Shown in pieces: positions 53,567 to 62,659 of a stretch of DNA of 64,000 nt (position 1 is its first letter; every line of letters begins with the position of its first letter). Both the position numbers and the translations under genes were made by a program. The notes beneath the pieces were generated by a model. The model ran no database searches and was not told where the DNA came from. It saw nothing but the letters and a program-made list of their open reading frames with translations. Source of the stretch: Yoonia sp035117555 (GTDB lineage: Bacteria; Pseudomonadota; Alphaproteobacteria; Rhodobacterales; Rhodobacteraceae). The stretch is from the NCBI RefSeq assembly GCF_035117555.1, contig NZ_JAYKPK010000003.1, positions 358,910-422,909 on the forward strand, read 5' to 3'.

Positions 53567-54148
53567 CTATTCGCGGTTTAGTTCCCACCCCATAGTGTCT
53601 GCCATTGACGATGGGATGATGACTAATAGGATGCGAGAAAGCATCAGGCTGTCTATCGTGTGCCCATCGTTAGCGTCACCAATTGTGTCCAACCCCGCAT
53701 CGCGTAGATGTCTGAATATTGAGCTATTGCTTTCGTGGTAGCAGTTGGCAACTTTACTCCAATGGAACATCTCTGTGTTTGCTTGAGACGGAGTATTGAT
53801 TGCCGTCACAAGTCCAGCCGCCGCGCTTGTACATTGATCAGCGATGTTTGCCAGCTCCCATAGGGAAAATTCACGTGTCTGCGCAGCTCTGTTCAACCGC
53901 GCCATGTCTGTTGTATCTAGTTCGCGCGTGAGCCACTCAAGCTCGCTGGGCGATAGCCTTGGAAGCCGGTTGTCAAAGTCCTGCCAATAAGCCTGAATGG
54001 CTGACGCCATTTCGGTACGCTGTTCTTTGTTGGCATATATTTCAGAAAACGGGACCGCCGCGTACGCTCGTCTAGCCATATCTACGTTTGTGTACGCGCT
54101 TACTGAGGTCCCCAAGCACAAAAAGAATGAAATAATATATAAGCGCAA
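53567..54148 (-). CDS. Hypothetical secreted protein
   Basis: 193 residues with a clear signal peptide (MRLYIISFFLCLGTSVSA). The rest is helical with two cysteines and no known motif. The start is a TTG with gagg at good spacing; no ATG is available. Confidence 0.6.
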   Translation of the reverse strand: MRLYIISFFLCLGTSVSAYTNVDMARRAYAAVPFSEIYANKEQRTEMASAIQAYWQDFDNRLPRLSPSELEWLTRELDTTDMARLNRAAQTREFSLWELANIADQCTSAAAGLVTAINTPSQANTEMFHWSKVANCYHESNSSIFRHLRDAGLDTIGDANDGHTIDSLMLSRILLVIIPSSMADTMGWELNRE

Positions 54149-54663
54149 TGAAACCTCAGGTTTGGTGGGGTTATTGAAATCATAAGCGAAGTGTCACAAG
54201 TTTGCACACTACCCTAGCTATGAACAACACCCTATTCCACGTAGCACTTACGAAAAACCGTTCTAAAACACTCGTTTGTGGAACAGGCACAAACCACCCC
54301 GATTGAGGCCGCCAGAAGCCCCATTAAAAACCTAAGGGGCTGTTGAAGGTTTTTCGGCACTTTCGTGAGGGCGGGCCTTCGTGCACAGCGCAGAATCTTT
54401 AAACATGGGCTCCAAGCCGACTTGCAGCGGTGCAGTATGCTGATTTACACCCTACCGGCAGCACTGCGGGACGAAGTGTGAATCGTTGCACCTTCGCCAA
54501 CGACCGCCTTTGAAAAACGGCCCGCAAGGTGTATTATACACTCGTCCCACCTTATAAGCGAAGGGGGGATCGGAACAGGACCAGAAAAGAAGGTTCTTGA
54601 CCCTACCTGCCCAACTGCAATGCTGTGCGTTGTAGGAGGACCCGAATATGCTGAGGATAAACT
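54149..54663. other. No gene; hairpin and dispersed repeat
   Basis: agcccc (54317) and ggggct form a hairpin followed by aaggttttt, a possible terminator at about 54317-54354. The gcgggacgaag word occurs near 54466. Otherwise no coding signal is visible. Confidence 0.5.
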
Positions 54664-54930
54664 GTGCTTAACGGCGCAAAAATAGCGAAGATTGAAGCGC
54701 GACTGGAAGCGTTAGAGGCAGAAAGCGCAGCCAATCGTGCCGTGTTGCTCTGCATTTCAACGTCACTTTCGGCAAATGATCGCGAACTCTTAGCTATGGC
54801 GATTTCTGCGGTAAAAGCCAATTGGGACTTGAGTGACGATATACCGGAAGGCCACAAAGCAGCTTTGGTGCGCGTCACTGAAATGCTTGCCGGAGGGATC
54901 AATCTAGCAGATGATCACGGCTTAGACTGA
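54664..54930 (+). CDS. Small hypothetical coiled-coil-like protein
   Basis: 88 residues from a GTG with gagg 8-11 bases upstream. The first half (IAKIEARLEALEAESAANRA) has a heptad pattern. Function unknown. Confidence 0.5.
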   Translation: MLNGAKIAKIEARLEALEAESAANRAVLLCISTSLSANDRELLAMAISAVKANWDLSDDIPEGHKAALVRVTEMLAGGINLADDHGLD

Positions 54931-54978
54931 TTGGTACGAAGCGGTCTATCGCGGCATTCGAACCAACAACCGCTTATG

Positions 54979-55356
54979 TTAGACCTCCACCTCTTTGACG
55001 AAATAGTCATAGTTTGGCCCAGCGATTAGTAGTGTCTTTCCGAGCGGACTTTGCGCGTCCCTCGCGCGATTGTAGACTCCTATCGGGTCCTTGGTCTCCG
55101 GGTCAGTGTTTAACGCATCACGAGCCTGATCGCGTCGATGATCCTCGCGCATATCGATTATCTGAAAAGGATCATAGAAACGCTTGGAGTTTGACCGAAG
55201 GCAAGAACTGATCACAGCGTCATCATCCAAGTCCTGGCATATAAGCCTTTCCAGCAAAAGACGCAGATTGATACTTTTGGGAGCGCGCAGTTTCTTCAAA
55301 ATGCTACTGTCGCTTGCGTACTGGGTGATCAGATACTCGGTCTTCTTAGCCATCAT
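54979..55356 (-). CDS. Hypothetical protein
   Basis: 125 residues starting at one of two adjacent ATG codons (55356 or 55353) after aaaggaag. No domain recognised; the central CLRSNSKRFYDPFQIIDMRE and C-terminal PNYDYFVKEVEV are unassigned. The long frame upstream overlaps the resolvase control region and is unlikely to be used. Confidence 0.55.
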   Translation of the reverse strand: MMAKKTEYLITQYASDSSILKKLRAPKSINLRLLLERLICQDLDDDAVISSCLRSNSKRFYDPFQIIDMREDHRRDQARDALNTDPETKDPIGVYNRARDAQSPLGKTLLIAGPNYDYFVKEVEV

Positions 55357-55482
55357 GCTTCCTTTAACGTTTGACTCACAGATGTTCGCCAAAACAAAAT
55401 AGCTGACATTCGTTCTGAGCGCAGCATCAAGTCGTTTGGGCTCGGTCCCGACTTTCGCCGCAAATGTCATGAACGGCCGCTT

Positions 55483-55620
55483 TGGACAAAAACCCCTGGT
55501 CACAATGTGCGGGACAAATACGGTCATTTTTGACCGGACCGTCCTGCCTACCGGATTTCAACAAGTTGACCGGGACAAAAACCCATGTCAAAACCAAAGT
55601 ACTTTTGGGAGGTTTTTGTC
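55483..55620. promoter_or_regulatory. Repeat-rich region upstream of resolvase (possible res site)
   Basis: Contains gacaaaaaccc twice, one gggacaaat, the palindrome cggtca-tttt-tgaccg (55521-55536), and inverted arms gacaaaaacc / ggtttttgtc (55574-55583, 55611-55620). Several dimer-type sites in about 140 bp directly before a serine resolvase gene is the layout of a resolution site. Confidence 0.6.
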
Positions 55621-55621
55621 T

Positions 55622-56164
55622 ATGATCTTGGGGTATGCGCGGGTGTCGACCCGGGACCAGAACTTGGACGGCCAGTGCGACGCCCTCGCCGCCGCCGGGG
55701 CGAAACGGATTTTCGCGGACACGATCACGGGGACCGCCCGGGTCCGGCCGGAGCTGGACCGGCTTCTCTTAGAACTCCGGGCCGGGGATGTGGTCGTCGT
55801 TACGAAATACGACCGCGTCGCCCGGAGTCTCAAGGACCTGCTCGAAATCGTCGACCTCATCCGAGCTAAGGGCGCCGGGTTCCGGTCCCTGGGGGAGGAC
55901 ATCGACACGACTACCCCGGCGGGGCGGCTGGTATTTCATGTTTTTGCCAGTATCGCCCAGTTCGAGCGCGAGCGGATCGTCGAACGGACGAAAGAGGGTC
56001 TAGATGCGGCTAGGAAACGTGGCCGGGTCGGGGGTAGGCCCCCTGCCCTCTCACCCGCCCAGAAGATCGAGGTCAAACGAATGCGGGACGAAGAGCACCG
56101 CGCGATCCCGGAGATAGCCAATTTGTTCAAAGTTAGCGGCAAGACGATCCGTAGAGTTCTCTAA
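55622..56164 (+). CDS. Serine recombinase (resolvase/invertase family)
   Basis: 180 residues, Tn3-resolvase/Hin-like. The nucleophile is Ser9 in MILGYARVSTRDQNLDGQ; VTKYDRVARSLKDL and FHVFASIAQFERERIVERT complete the catalytic domain, and the C-terminus has a helix-turn-helix (IPEIANLFKVSGKTIRRVL). GC content is distinctly higher than in flanking sequence. No transposase is adjacent, so it is probably the remaining resolution module of a lost transposon or a plasmid multimer resolver. Confidence 0.92.
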   Translation: MILGYARVSTRDQNLDGQCDALAAAGAKRIFADTITGTARVRPELDRLLLELRAGDVVVVTKYDRVARSLKDLLEIVDLIRAKGAGFRSLGEDIDTTTPAGRLVFHVFASIAQFERERIVERTKEGLDAARKRGRVGGRPPALSPAQKIEVKRMRDEEHRAIPEIANLFKVSGKTIRRVL

Positions 56165-56475
56165 TCACTTATGCCCCCCAAAGAACTTGAAAGTTATGAG
56201 CTAAGGTCGTCCATCATGGCATTCTTATTAAACTGCTGAAGTCAATGGTATCGAGGCAACCTCAGACAACAGGGGCTCGAAAAGTTTTAGAGGCGTTTCG
56301 GTAAAACTTTCCGCCGTCCTAGGGCCAACGATTTATAGAACTTTGCAACGCACGGGAGCCAAGATCGGCCCTTAGCGTACTACTCTGCCCCATCCGGCAT
56401 CAGACCCCACACCGCCTCAAATCGACGATAATGCGTCCACACAGAGGCACCCATCGCATCAGTTCATTGGATGGC
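56165..56475. other. No gene
   Basis: Between the resolvase and the restriction gene. I see no ORF, repeat or hairpin worth naming. Confidence 0.5.
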
Positions 56476-57417
56476 TTAAGATGCCTTACCAGAAGCAATC
56501 TCTATTTGAAGGCTAGGGTCAGTCTCGAATTTGTCCACGATTTCGTTGTATCGGGTGATCAATTCCCCAACCTTGATCCGCCGTTGTTCGGTTTCAAACC
56601 GGCCTAGCTCATGCAAGTTAGTCGCAATGAATTGCTCAAACTCGATCACGTCCAGCCGGTCAGCTATGCCGATGTTTTCGGCTAGGCCTTCCGCGATCAC
56701 CACACCTTTACGGGTAGTAACGATCATGGGCCGGCGTCCTGCGTCGAAGTTTGCGGCACATTTTTGGATTAAGGCTTCGCTTGGCGAGGTCGACACATGA
56801 ATCGACGCATCGCCAATGTCGAAGTCCCCCGTTCGGTCGGGCTTCTGGTCGCTCGTGTTCGCGCCGTTATGGGTGACGTTGCCAAGCCCAAGGACCAAGT
56901 CTAGCTTCGCGCCCACAAGATGTTGCATCATCATGCCATGGTACATCGTACCCGCTGACGCCTTCTGCCGCTCTTCTGCTTGCCCCACCAAATTCCTGAT
57001 CACGGCACGTAACCCCAAGGATGAATCCAGCCTGAGCTTAAAGGGCTTCCCGGCAAAGAAAGCTTCAACTTGCCTAATCCAGAATTCCTCGACAGAGTCT
57101 AGGTCCACAATGCTCGTGGCGTGAAGCTCGTTGAGCAGGCCAACATATGACCGCATATTGTCGATGCTACCTCGGCTTGTGCGTCCGCCTTCCGATGCCA
57201 GAAGGCGTGTTATGCCGTGCTTCTCAAGTATCTTTTGCACCGCTGACTTGCCTAGGCCGAGTACCTGTCCGCCTTGTGCGGTCAATAGTTTTTCGGGGTC
57301 CAGCGGTAGACCCTTCCGAGCGTGGTCAGTCACCACCAAGGCAACGCAGAGCGGGCCTTTGCTTCTGAAACGTCGCCTTGTGGCAAAGTCAGTCAGTGCC
57401 TTATCTAGGTCAATCAT
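56476..57417 (-). CDS. DUF4928 family protein, probable restriction endonuclease
   Basis: 313 residues recalling DUF4928, a family paired with cytosine-5 methyltransferases: FRSKGPLCVALVVTDHARKG near the N-terminus, then GGRTSRGSIDNMRSYVGLL and FFAGKPFKLRLDSSLGLRAV. It starts within the methyltransferase stop (ATGA overlap). A candidate catalytic segment is GDFDIGDASIHVSTSPSEAL, where D and other acidic residues may bind metal; this is not certain. Pairing implies the restriction half of a type II system. Confidence 0.75.
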   Translation of the reverse strand: MIDLDKALTDFATRRRFRSKGPLCVALVVTDHARKGLPLDPEKLLTAQGGQVLGLGKSAVQKILEKHGITRLLASEGGRTSRGSIDNMRSYVGLLNELHATSIVDLDSVEEFWIRQVEAFFAGKPFKLRLDSSLGLRAVIRNLVGQAEERQKASAGTMYHGMMMQHLVGAKLDLVLGLGNVTHNGANTSDQKPDRTGDFDIGDASIHVSTSPSEALIQKCAANFDAGRRPMIVTTRKGVVIAEGLAENIGIADRLDVIEFEQFIATNLHELGRFETEQRRIKVGELITRYNEIVDKFETDPSLQIEIASGKAS

Positions 57418-58577
57418 TCAGCTGCAACCGAAAGGTGACTGTCTGCGAAAGCTAGGACGGGTTCAAAGACGTGCCGGGCCAAGTGAGCGACGACGGGCAC
57501 GGCGACTCCGTCGCCTGCGACATGGTATGCGTCATTGTATCGGGATGGCAGGATGTAGCTTGAAGGCAGGCCCATAAGATCAGCGGCTTCGCGGGGGGCC
57601 AACAGGCGTGACCGTACCGACTTCCCTTCCACCACCAAAATCGTTTGGCGGGATGAACCGCCAGCTGGAGTGCGAAGGCAGCCTGCGACGTCGTCAAACC
57701 GCACTTCGGCGCGCTGGACCCTTACCCCGTCTTCAATCCGCGTGCGCTTATACACTCCCCCGACAATCCGCAGCCCAGACCTTTTCGCTGCCTCAACCTT
57801 TTCGCGGTTCCGGTCTGACATCATGGCGATAAGGTTTTCTGTTTCTGCCTTGGTGTGCCACCTCACCCCTTTGGGATCATCGGTAATAATGTGCTTGAAG
57901 TGCACAGTTCGGGTGGCAGGTGTCGGGGGGTTCCACCAAATCCATTTGCGCTTTGCTTCTGCGCTCAAAATGCCGAAGGCTTCGCAAAGGGCTTTCGGGT
58001 GCCACGCGGCTTGTGGTGAGGCGGCGGTCAACTTTTCCGGTACAGGCAAATCACCGCGCACACCAATGAGGAAAACACGCTGACGAGATTGTGGAACAAA
58101 CCGCGCCGCATCGATCACCAGCGCCCCAAAGCGATAATTGCCCCCAGAGAAGGCGGACGCAATTGCCTTGAAGTCGTTCCCACCCTTAGAACGCAGTACG
58201 CCATACACGTTTTCTAGTGCAATGATCCGGGGGGCACGCCCCTCTTCGGCCAAGCGCCGCATGTGACTCCAGAAAGGCCAGAAGGTGCCGGAACGGGTTT
58301 GTTCTTTTTGCGACGGGTGTCCGATGCCTGCATAAGTACCAGCAAGGGAAAGGTCCTGACATGGGAAAGAAGCCCAAGCTAGATCAGCATAGCTCGGCAT
58401 TTGCGCCGAGGTCAGCTTCGCGACGTCTTCACAGATCAGATGATCCGCGCCCCAGTTCGCGCGATAGACAGCAGCCTTCATTTCGTCAAAGTCGTTAGCA
58501 AATGAACATGTCCACGCTGACCCTAGGCCTGCGCGCACCATGCCGCCGCCTGCAAAGAACTCAAGGAATGTGGGCAA
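57414..58577 (-). CDS. DNA (cytosine-5-)-methyltransferase
   Basis: 387-residue C5 methyltransferase. Motif I is LEFFAGGGMVRAGLG, motif IV is ASFPCQDLSLAG with the catalytic Cys73, motif VI lies in IIALENVYGVL, motif VIII in QSRQRVFLIGVR, and motif X near YHVAGDGVAVPVVAHLARH. It modifies host DNA to protect it from the coupled DUF4928 protein. Recognition sequence cannot be deduced. Confidence 0.93.
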   Translation of the reverse strand: MPTFLEFFAGGGMVRAGLGSAWTCSFANDFDEMKAAVYRANWGADHLICEDVAKLTSAQMPSYADLAWASFPCQDLSLAGTYAGIGHPSQKEQTRSGTFWPFWSHMRRLAEEGRAPRIIALENVYGVLRSKGGNDFKAIASAFSGGNYRFGALVIDAARFVPQSRQRVFLIGVRGDLPVPEKLTAASPQAAWHPKALCEAFGILSAEAKRKWIWWNPPTPATRTVHFKHIITDDPKGVRWHTKAETENLIAMMSDRNREKVEAAKRSGLRIVGGVYKRTRIEDGVRVQRAEVRFDDVAGCLRTPAGGSSRQTILVVEGKSVRSRLLAPREAADLMGLPSSYILPSRYNDAYHVAGDGVAVPVVAHLARHVFEPVLAFADSHLSVAAE

Positions 58578-58928
58578 CTACCTCTCCTTTTTTGTGAGCA
58601 CACTAGCACCTACTCTCAAGACACGCCATGGAACATTGAAAGAACATTTTGTTTCAGCAACCGGCCCGCCCTAGGGCCCAAACCACCCCAATTCGCCCAG
58701 CGAATAGGGCGAGTGGAAGAAGGCGTTGAACTCGACGCAGTCGGCCTCGCCGACTGGCAGGGCCTCAGGCGCACGGTGTGCAATGCAGAGACACTTGCCC
58801 GAACGAGTGATCCTCGCTGGAGGTTTGGGGTTATATGGCGAATGCATTTGCACACTTGTAAGATGTATCCTTCCGCGTTTAGGGTTTCACAGCATGTGAC
58901 GGCAAGGGGGCTGTGACGAGCAAGCAGA
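58578..58928. other. Divergent intergenic region of the defence block
   Basis: Separates the restriction-modification operon (minus) from the ABC-type cassette (plus), and should hold both promoters. Neither a clear promoter nor an operator palindrome can be named. Confidence 0.5.
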
Positions 58929-60119
58929 ATGTGCCGAGGGCCTTTGTCAGAGAATGAATCCGTTACTGCCGACCAAGAGGTCTGGCCCTCCATCGACGCC
59001 GCCGCCCCTTCTGAAGAAGGCGGCCCAATTGCTCGCAAAGGATTCAACTATCAGGACGAGATCGCCGTCGGCTTCGTTCTGGAGATGTTGGCCAACCCTC
59101 AGCTGGTAAAGATCCATTTCGAGACACATGACGATCTGGTTTTGGTCTGGGACATCGGTGCGCCGCCGCTGATCGCCGAGTTCGTTCAGGTCAAGGGCGG
59201 CGAAGCAGACAAGCTTTGGTCCGTAGCGGACCTGTGCCACCGCAAGAAACAGGCTATCGGGTCGTCGATTTTTGAGAAGTCTCTAGATCGCGACCAGCAC
59301 GATGAGACCGCGCGCTTCCGGGTCGTCACCCTGCGCCCGGTGATCTCGCTTCTGACGCCGCTGACCTATGAACGCGGCCACGAAGCCCGGGCACTTAGCT
59401 GCAAGGAAATGGTCGCGCTGAAGTCGGACCTCGATGGGCGAATGCCCGGCGTCCTGTCCAAGCGGGGGAACGGGACTGGCTATTGGCTCGACAACTGCCT
59501 CTGGGACGCGCGCCACGACGAACCGGCCGTAAAGACGCAGAACAAGGTCCGATTGTTCGAGCTCATGCAGGCCGCCGGCCGCCCGCTGCTATGGGAGCAC
59601 CTAGACCTTCTTCTGGACGAGTTGCGCAAGCTCGTGAAGTCGGCAGGCGATGCGAAATGGAAGCCGGACAAGGCGAAGAAAATCCTGACACGCGAGGCAT
59701 TTTTGTTGGTGTGGGATACGTGTCTAGCCAAGCTCAAGGACGGAGCGACCCAGCCCTCGGGCGGCAAACTAACAAAGAAGATGAATGACGCCTCCCTCAC
59801 CGGAACGGTAGTCGCGATGGCGCTCGACATGCGTATCGACTACGCCCGCTCCGTCCGGACCTCTCGCTACATGCAGCCAGACGAGGCAGGCCATCTTCAG
59901 GGCCGCGTCAAATCCGAAGTCCAGACCCTCAGCGCCAAGCGGGCCGCCGGAACGCTCGATCTCGACGGCCCGACATTCCACGCCCTCTGCATCGACCGAA
60001 TGGATGTCATCAACGCCTCCCTCCCGCCTGACCAAGGCGACCGTTCAGCCTTCCTTAAGGGCTGTATGTACGACATCGCCGACCGCTGTCTGCTGCGCTT
60101 TGATCGAACAGGGCTGTGA
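58929..60119 (+). CDS. DUF4297-like nuclease, effector of ABC-three-component cassette
   Basis: 396 residues. The N-terminal 90 match the DUF4297 (Cap4-like) dsDNA nuclease pattern: GGPIARKGFNYQDEIAVGFV, HFETHDDLVLVWD and EFVQVKGGE give the Q-x-E, D and QxK residues (E44, D68/D69, Q87 and K89) of a PD-(D/E)xK site. The rest is helical and presumably senses or binds partners. It overlaps the middle-component gene by 4 bp. First gene of a three- or four-gene unit. Start ATG has only a weak ribosome-binding site. Confidence 0.8.
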   Translation: MCRGPLSENESVTADQEVWPSIDAAAPSEEGGPIARKGFNYQDEIAVGFVLEMLANPQLVKIHFETHDDLVLVWDIGAPPLIAEFVQVKGGEADKLWSVADLCHRKKQAIGSSIFEKSLDRDQHDETARFRVVTLRPVISLLTPLTYERGHEARALSCKEMVALKSDLDGRMPGVLSKRGNGTGYWLDNCLWDARHDEPAVKTQNKVRLFELMQAAGRPLLWEHLDLLLDELRKLVKSAGDAKWKPDKAKKILTREAFLLVWDTCLAKLKDGATQPSGGKLTKKMNDASLTGTVVAMALDMRIDYARSVRTSRYMQPDEAGHLQGRVKSEVQTLSAKRAAGTLDLDGPTFHALCIDRMDVINASLPPDQGDRSAFLKGCMYDIADRCLLRFDRTGL

Positions 60120-60679
60120 AGTCGCTTTCTCGCCTCGGAACCCGTCCCGCCAGTCTTCCGCTGGCGGCCGACGATGTCCTCGAATTCCACGCGGCTCGGC
60201 TGCTTCTGCTGATGCACATCTGCGGCACCGCAGGGCGGATGGACGGTCTGACAAAAATGGCTAAGCTTGACTTCTTCACTCGCTACCCAGACTTCTTCGA
60301 GGCCGCTCGGGCGGCGGTCGAGCCTGACGCCCAAAGCGAGCCCGTTGATCGCGCTGAAGCTGTCGAATCATCGATGGTGCGACATCACTACGGCCCGTGG
60401 GACAAGCGCTACTATCAGGTTCTGGCGCATCTCGAGGCACGGCGGCTGATCACCGTGTCCAAGCTCAAGAACTCCTACCAGATCGCTTTATCGACCGAAG
60501 GTGCCAAAATGGCCAAGGCTCTCACAAAACGTCCCTCCTTCGCCACCCTCGTTGAGCGCCAGAAAGCGGTGAAGAAAACCTTCGGCGGCAAGTCGGGCAC
60601 GGTGCTGAAAAACCTGATCTACAAGCTTTTCGAACAAGAGGTTGGCAAACGCACCCTCGGACAGGTGATAACTAAATGA
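60116..60679 (+). CDS. ABC-3C middle component-like protein
   Basis: 187 residues, mostly helical, with a winged-helix-like end: HHYGPWDKRYYQVLAHLEAR then LITVSKLKNSYQIALSTEGA. Its position between nuclease and ATPase genes, with GTGA and ATGA overlaps on both sides, and the DGLTKMAKLDFFTRYPDFF segment fit the middle components of ABC-three-component systems. No direct biochemical function can be read. Confidence 0.72.
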   Translation: MKSLSRLGTRPASLPLAADDVLEFHAARLLLLMHICGTAGRMDGLTKMAKLDFFTRYPDFFEAARAAVEPDAQSEPVDRAEAVESSMVRHHYGPWDKRYYQVLAHLEARRLITVSKLKNSYQIALSTEGAKMAKALTKRPSFATLVERQKAVKKTFGGKSGTVLKNLIYKLFEQEVGKRTLGQVITK

Positions 60680-62586
60680 GCGCGCCCTTTCTGTCTATCC
60701 GCAGCCTCGAACGTCGTCTGGCGACCGGCAACGTCGAGCGTCTCACATTCGAAACCGGCGTCAACGTCTTCGTTGGGCGACCGAACACCGGCAAGACGAA
60801 GTGGCTGCAGACGCTCGACTTTCTGCTCGGCGACACGGGAGCAAACCCTTATGAGCAGAGCGACGAAGAAGGGCTGGCCGAGAAGTACGACGCGGCCTCC
60901 GCCACAATCTGCATCGGCGACGGGACCTTCCGGATCGAGCGGCGTTGGCGCGAGGCCGGTGCCAAAGGGAAGGTCTTCGTCGGCGACGAGGGTATGCTTG
61001 CCAAGGACTTCCAGCACTGGCTGATGGAAAAACTAGGCATGCCGCTGGTGAACTTCCCGAAGGGCAATCCGATGTCCGGCCAGACCTGGCCAGAGCTGAG
61101 CTTCCGCTCCTTGTTGAGGCATATCTTCCGGCAGCAGCGGTTCTGGAGCGGTCTCGTCGATCAACAAACTGACAACGAACAGCACGCCAGCCTCTTGCTC
61201 TTCTTGGGTCTGGCTGAGCGAATTTATAGCAAGGACTATGGTAAACTCGTCGATCTGAAACTCAGGTCGATGCGGGTCCGGGCGCGACGCGAGCAGTACA
61301 GCGAGACCCTCAACGATCTAGCGGTCGATCTGCTCGACCCTCAAGACGCCACCGTGGGCGTAAACGAGACCACCGTTGCCGCCGCGTTGAAACGTCTCCA
61401 AGACGAAGTCGAACGCCTGCAGACGCTCAAACTCGAGGTTCTGACGACTGCAAGTGACGCCAGCCTGCCGGTGTCGGATCGGTCGCGCATCGCCGAGCTC
61501 GGGCATGCACGAGCGGTGGCGCTCGAAGACGTGACGATAACGCGCCAGAAGCGTCTGGGTGCCGAAGACCGGCTGACCGAAGTTCGTCGATATCGCGCGG
61601 ACCTCACGGCTGAGATCGAGCGGATGGGTCGGGTCGCAGACGCCAGCGAACTCCTTGCAGACCTTAAGGTCACCCATTGCCCGGCCTGTGATCAGGGGAT
61701 CATCCCCTATCGGAATCCTGATCACTGCTTCGTCTGCCACCAGCATCTGCCCGAGGAGCCTGAGGTCGCCGGGCTCGGCGAGGTCCGACTGCAATTCGAG
61801 CAGGACCGGTTGAACGCCGAACTTCTAGAAGCTGACGAACTCATCACCATTCTCGAACGGGACATAGACAAACAGACCAAGGCGTGCCGCGATGCCAAAG
61901 AGGCGCTGCAGACCATAGAGGTCGAACTCGCGCCGGCCCGTCGCGCCGTGGCCGCCGTTGCTCAAGCCGATGTCAGCGCGATCGATATGGCGCTGGGTAA
62001 CGCTGCCGAGCGGCAACGCCAGATGGGCCGGGTGGCGGCGGCGCTCGAACTTGGCAAGAGCCTCACCAATCAGGTCCAGGCCCTTGAGGACGAGATCAAG
62101 GCACTTCAGGAGAAGGTGGACGAGGCTAACCGTTCAATCGACTTCAGCGCTGCCGCTAATAAGCTTGAAGAAGGGATGAACGCCTATCTCGACGCTCTCA
62201 ATGTGCAACGTCCGGACACTTGGAAACACAATATGGTCGAAATCGACATATCCAAGTCCAGCACCAGCTTTCGGGTGGGACGAAAGCGCTGGCGGGGTGC
62301 GCTAGGAGGGACGGACTCCCTCTATTTTCTGATGGCCTATCAATACGGCCTGCTGTCGCTGAGCCCGGTAACTGACATGCACTATCCAGGACTGGCAATC
62401 ATCGACGTGCCGGGTGAATTCTCGGGCGAAGAGGTCAAGGACAGGGAGAACTTCATCGTTCAGCCGTTCATCGACCTGCTCGCCAAAGAGGAGTTCGAGG
62501 GCGCGCAACTCATCATCACGGGTGCGTCCTTCGCGGGCCTACAGGGCGTGCACGTCCAAAGGCAGACCCATGTCCACGTCGCCTGA
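60676..62586 (+). CDS. SMC/Rad50-like ABC ATPase of ABC-three-component cassette
   Basis: 636 residues. Walker A is VGRPNTGKTKW (K40), Walker B is LAIIDVPGEFSGEE (D577). Between them run two long coiled-coil arms separated by a turn with two CxxC pairs (C335/C338 and C351/C354), a zinc-ribbon or hook-like tip. ALGGTDSLYFLMAY before Walker B corresponds to the signature motif. The architecture is that of DNA-related SMC-type ATPases used in defence (ABC-3C). Overlaps the preceding gene by 4 bp. Confidence 0.88.
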   Translation: MSAPFLSIRSLERRLATGNVERLTFETGVNVFVGRPNTGKTKWLQTLDFLLGDTGANPYEQSDEEGLAEKYDAASATICIGDGTFRIERRWREAGAKGKVFVGDEGMLAKDFQHWLMEKLGMPLVNFPKGNPMSGQTWPELSFRSLLRHIFRQQRFWSGLVDQQTDNEQHASLLLFLGLAERIYSKDYGKLVDLKLRSMRVRARREQYSETLNDLAVDLLDPQDATVGVNETTVAAALKRLQDEVERLQTLKLEVLTTASDASLPVSDRSRIAELGHARAVALEDVTITRQKRLGAEDRLTEVRRYRADLTAEIERMGRVADASELLADLKVTHCPACDQGIIPYRNPDHCFVCHQHLPEEPEVAGLGEVRLQFEQDRLNAELLEADELITILERDIDKQTKACRDAKEALQTIEVELAPARRAVAAVAQADVSAIDMALGNAAERQRQMGRVAAALELGKSLTNQVQALEDEIKALQEKVDEANRSIDFSAAANKLEEGMNAYLDALNVQRPDTWKHNMVEIDISKSSTSFRVGRKRWRGALGGTDSLYFLMAYQYGLLSLSPVTDMHYPGLAIIDVPGEFSGEEVKDRENFIVQPFIDLLAKEEFEGAQLIITGASFAGLQGVHVQRQTHVHVA

Positions 62587-62659
62587 TGAGAAACGTCAAT
62601 GAGCGCACGGAATATCTCTTCGATACGAAATTATTAAACTACAGCATTGTCAAAGGAAG

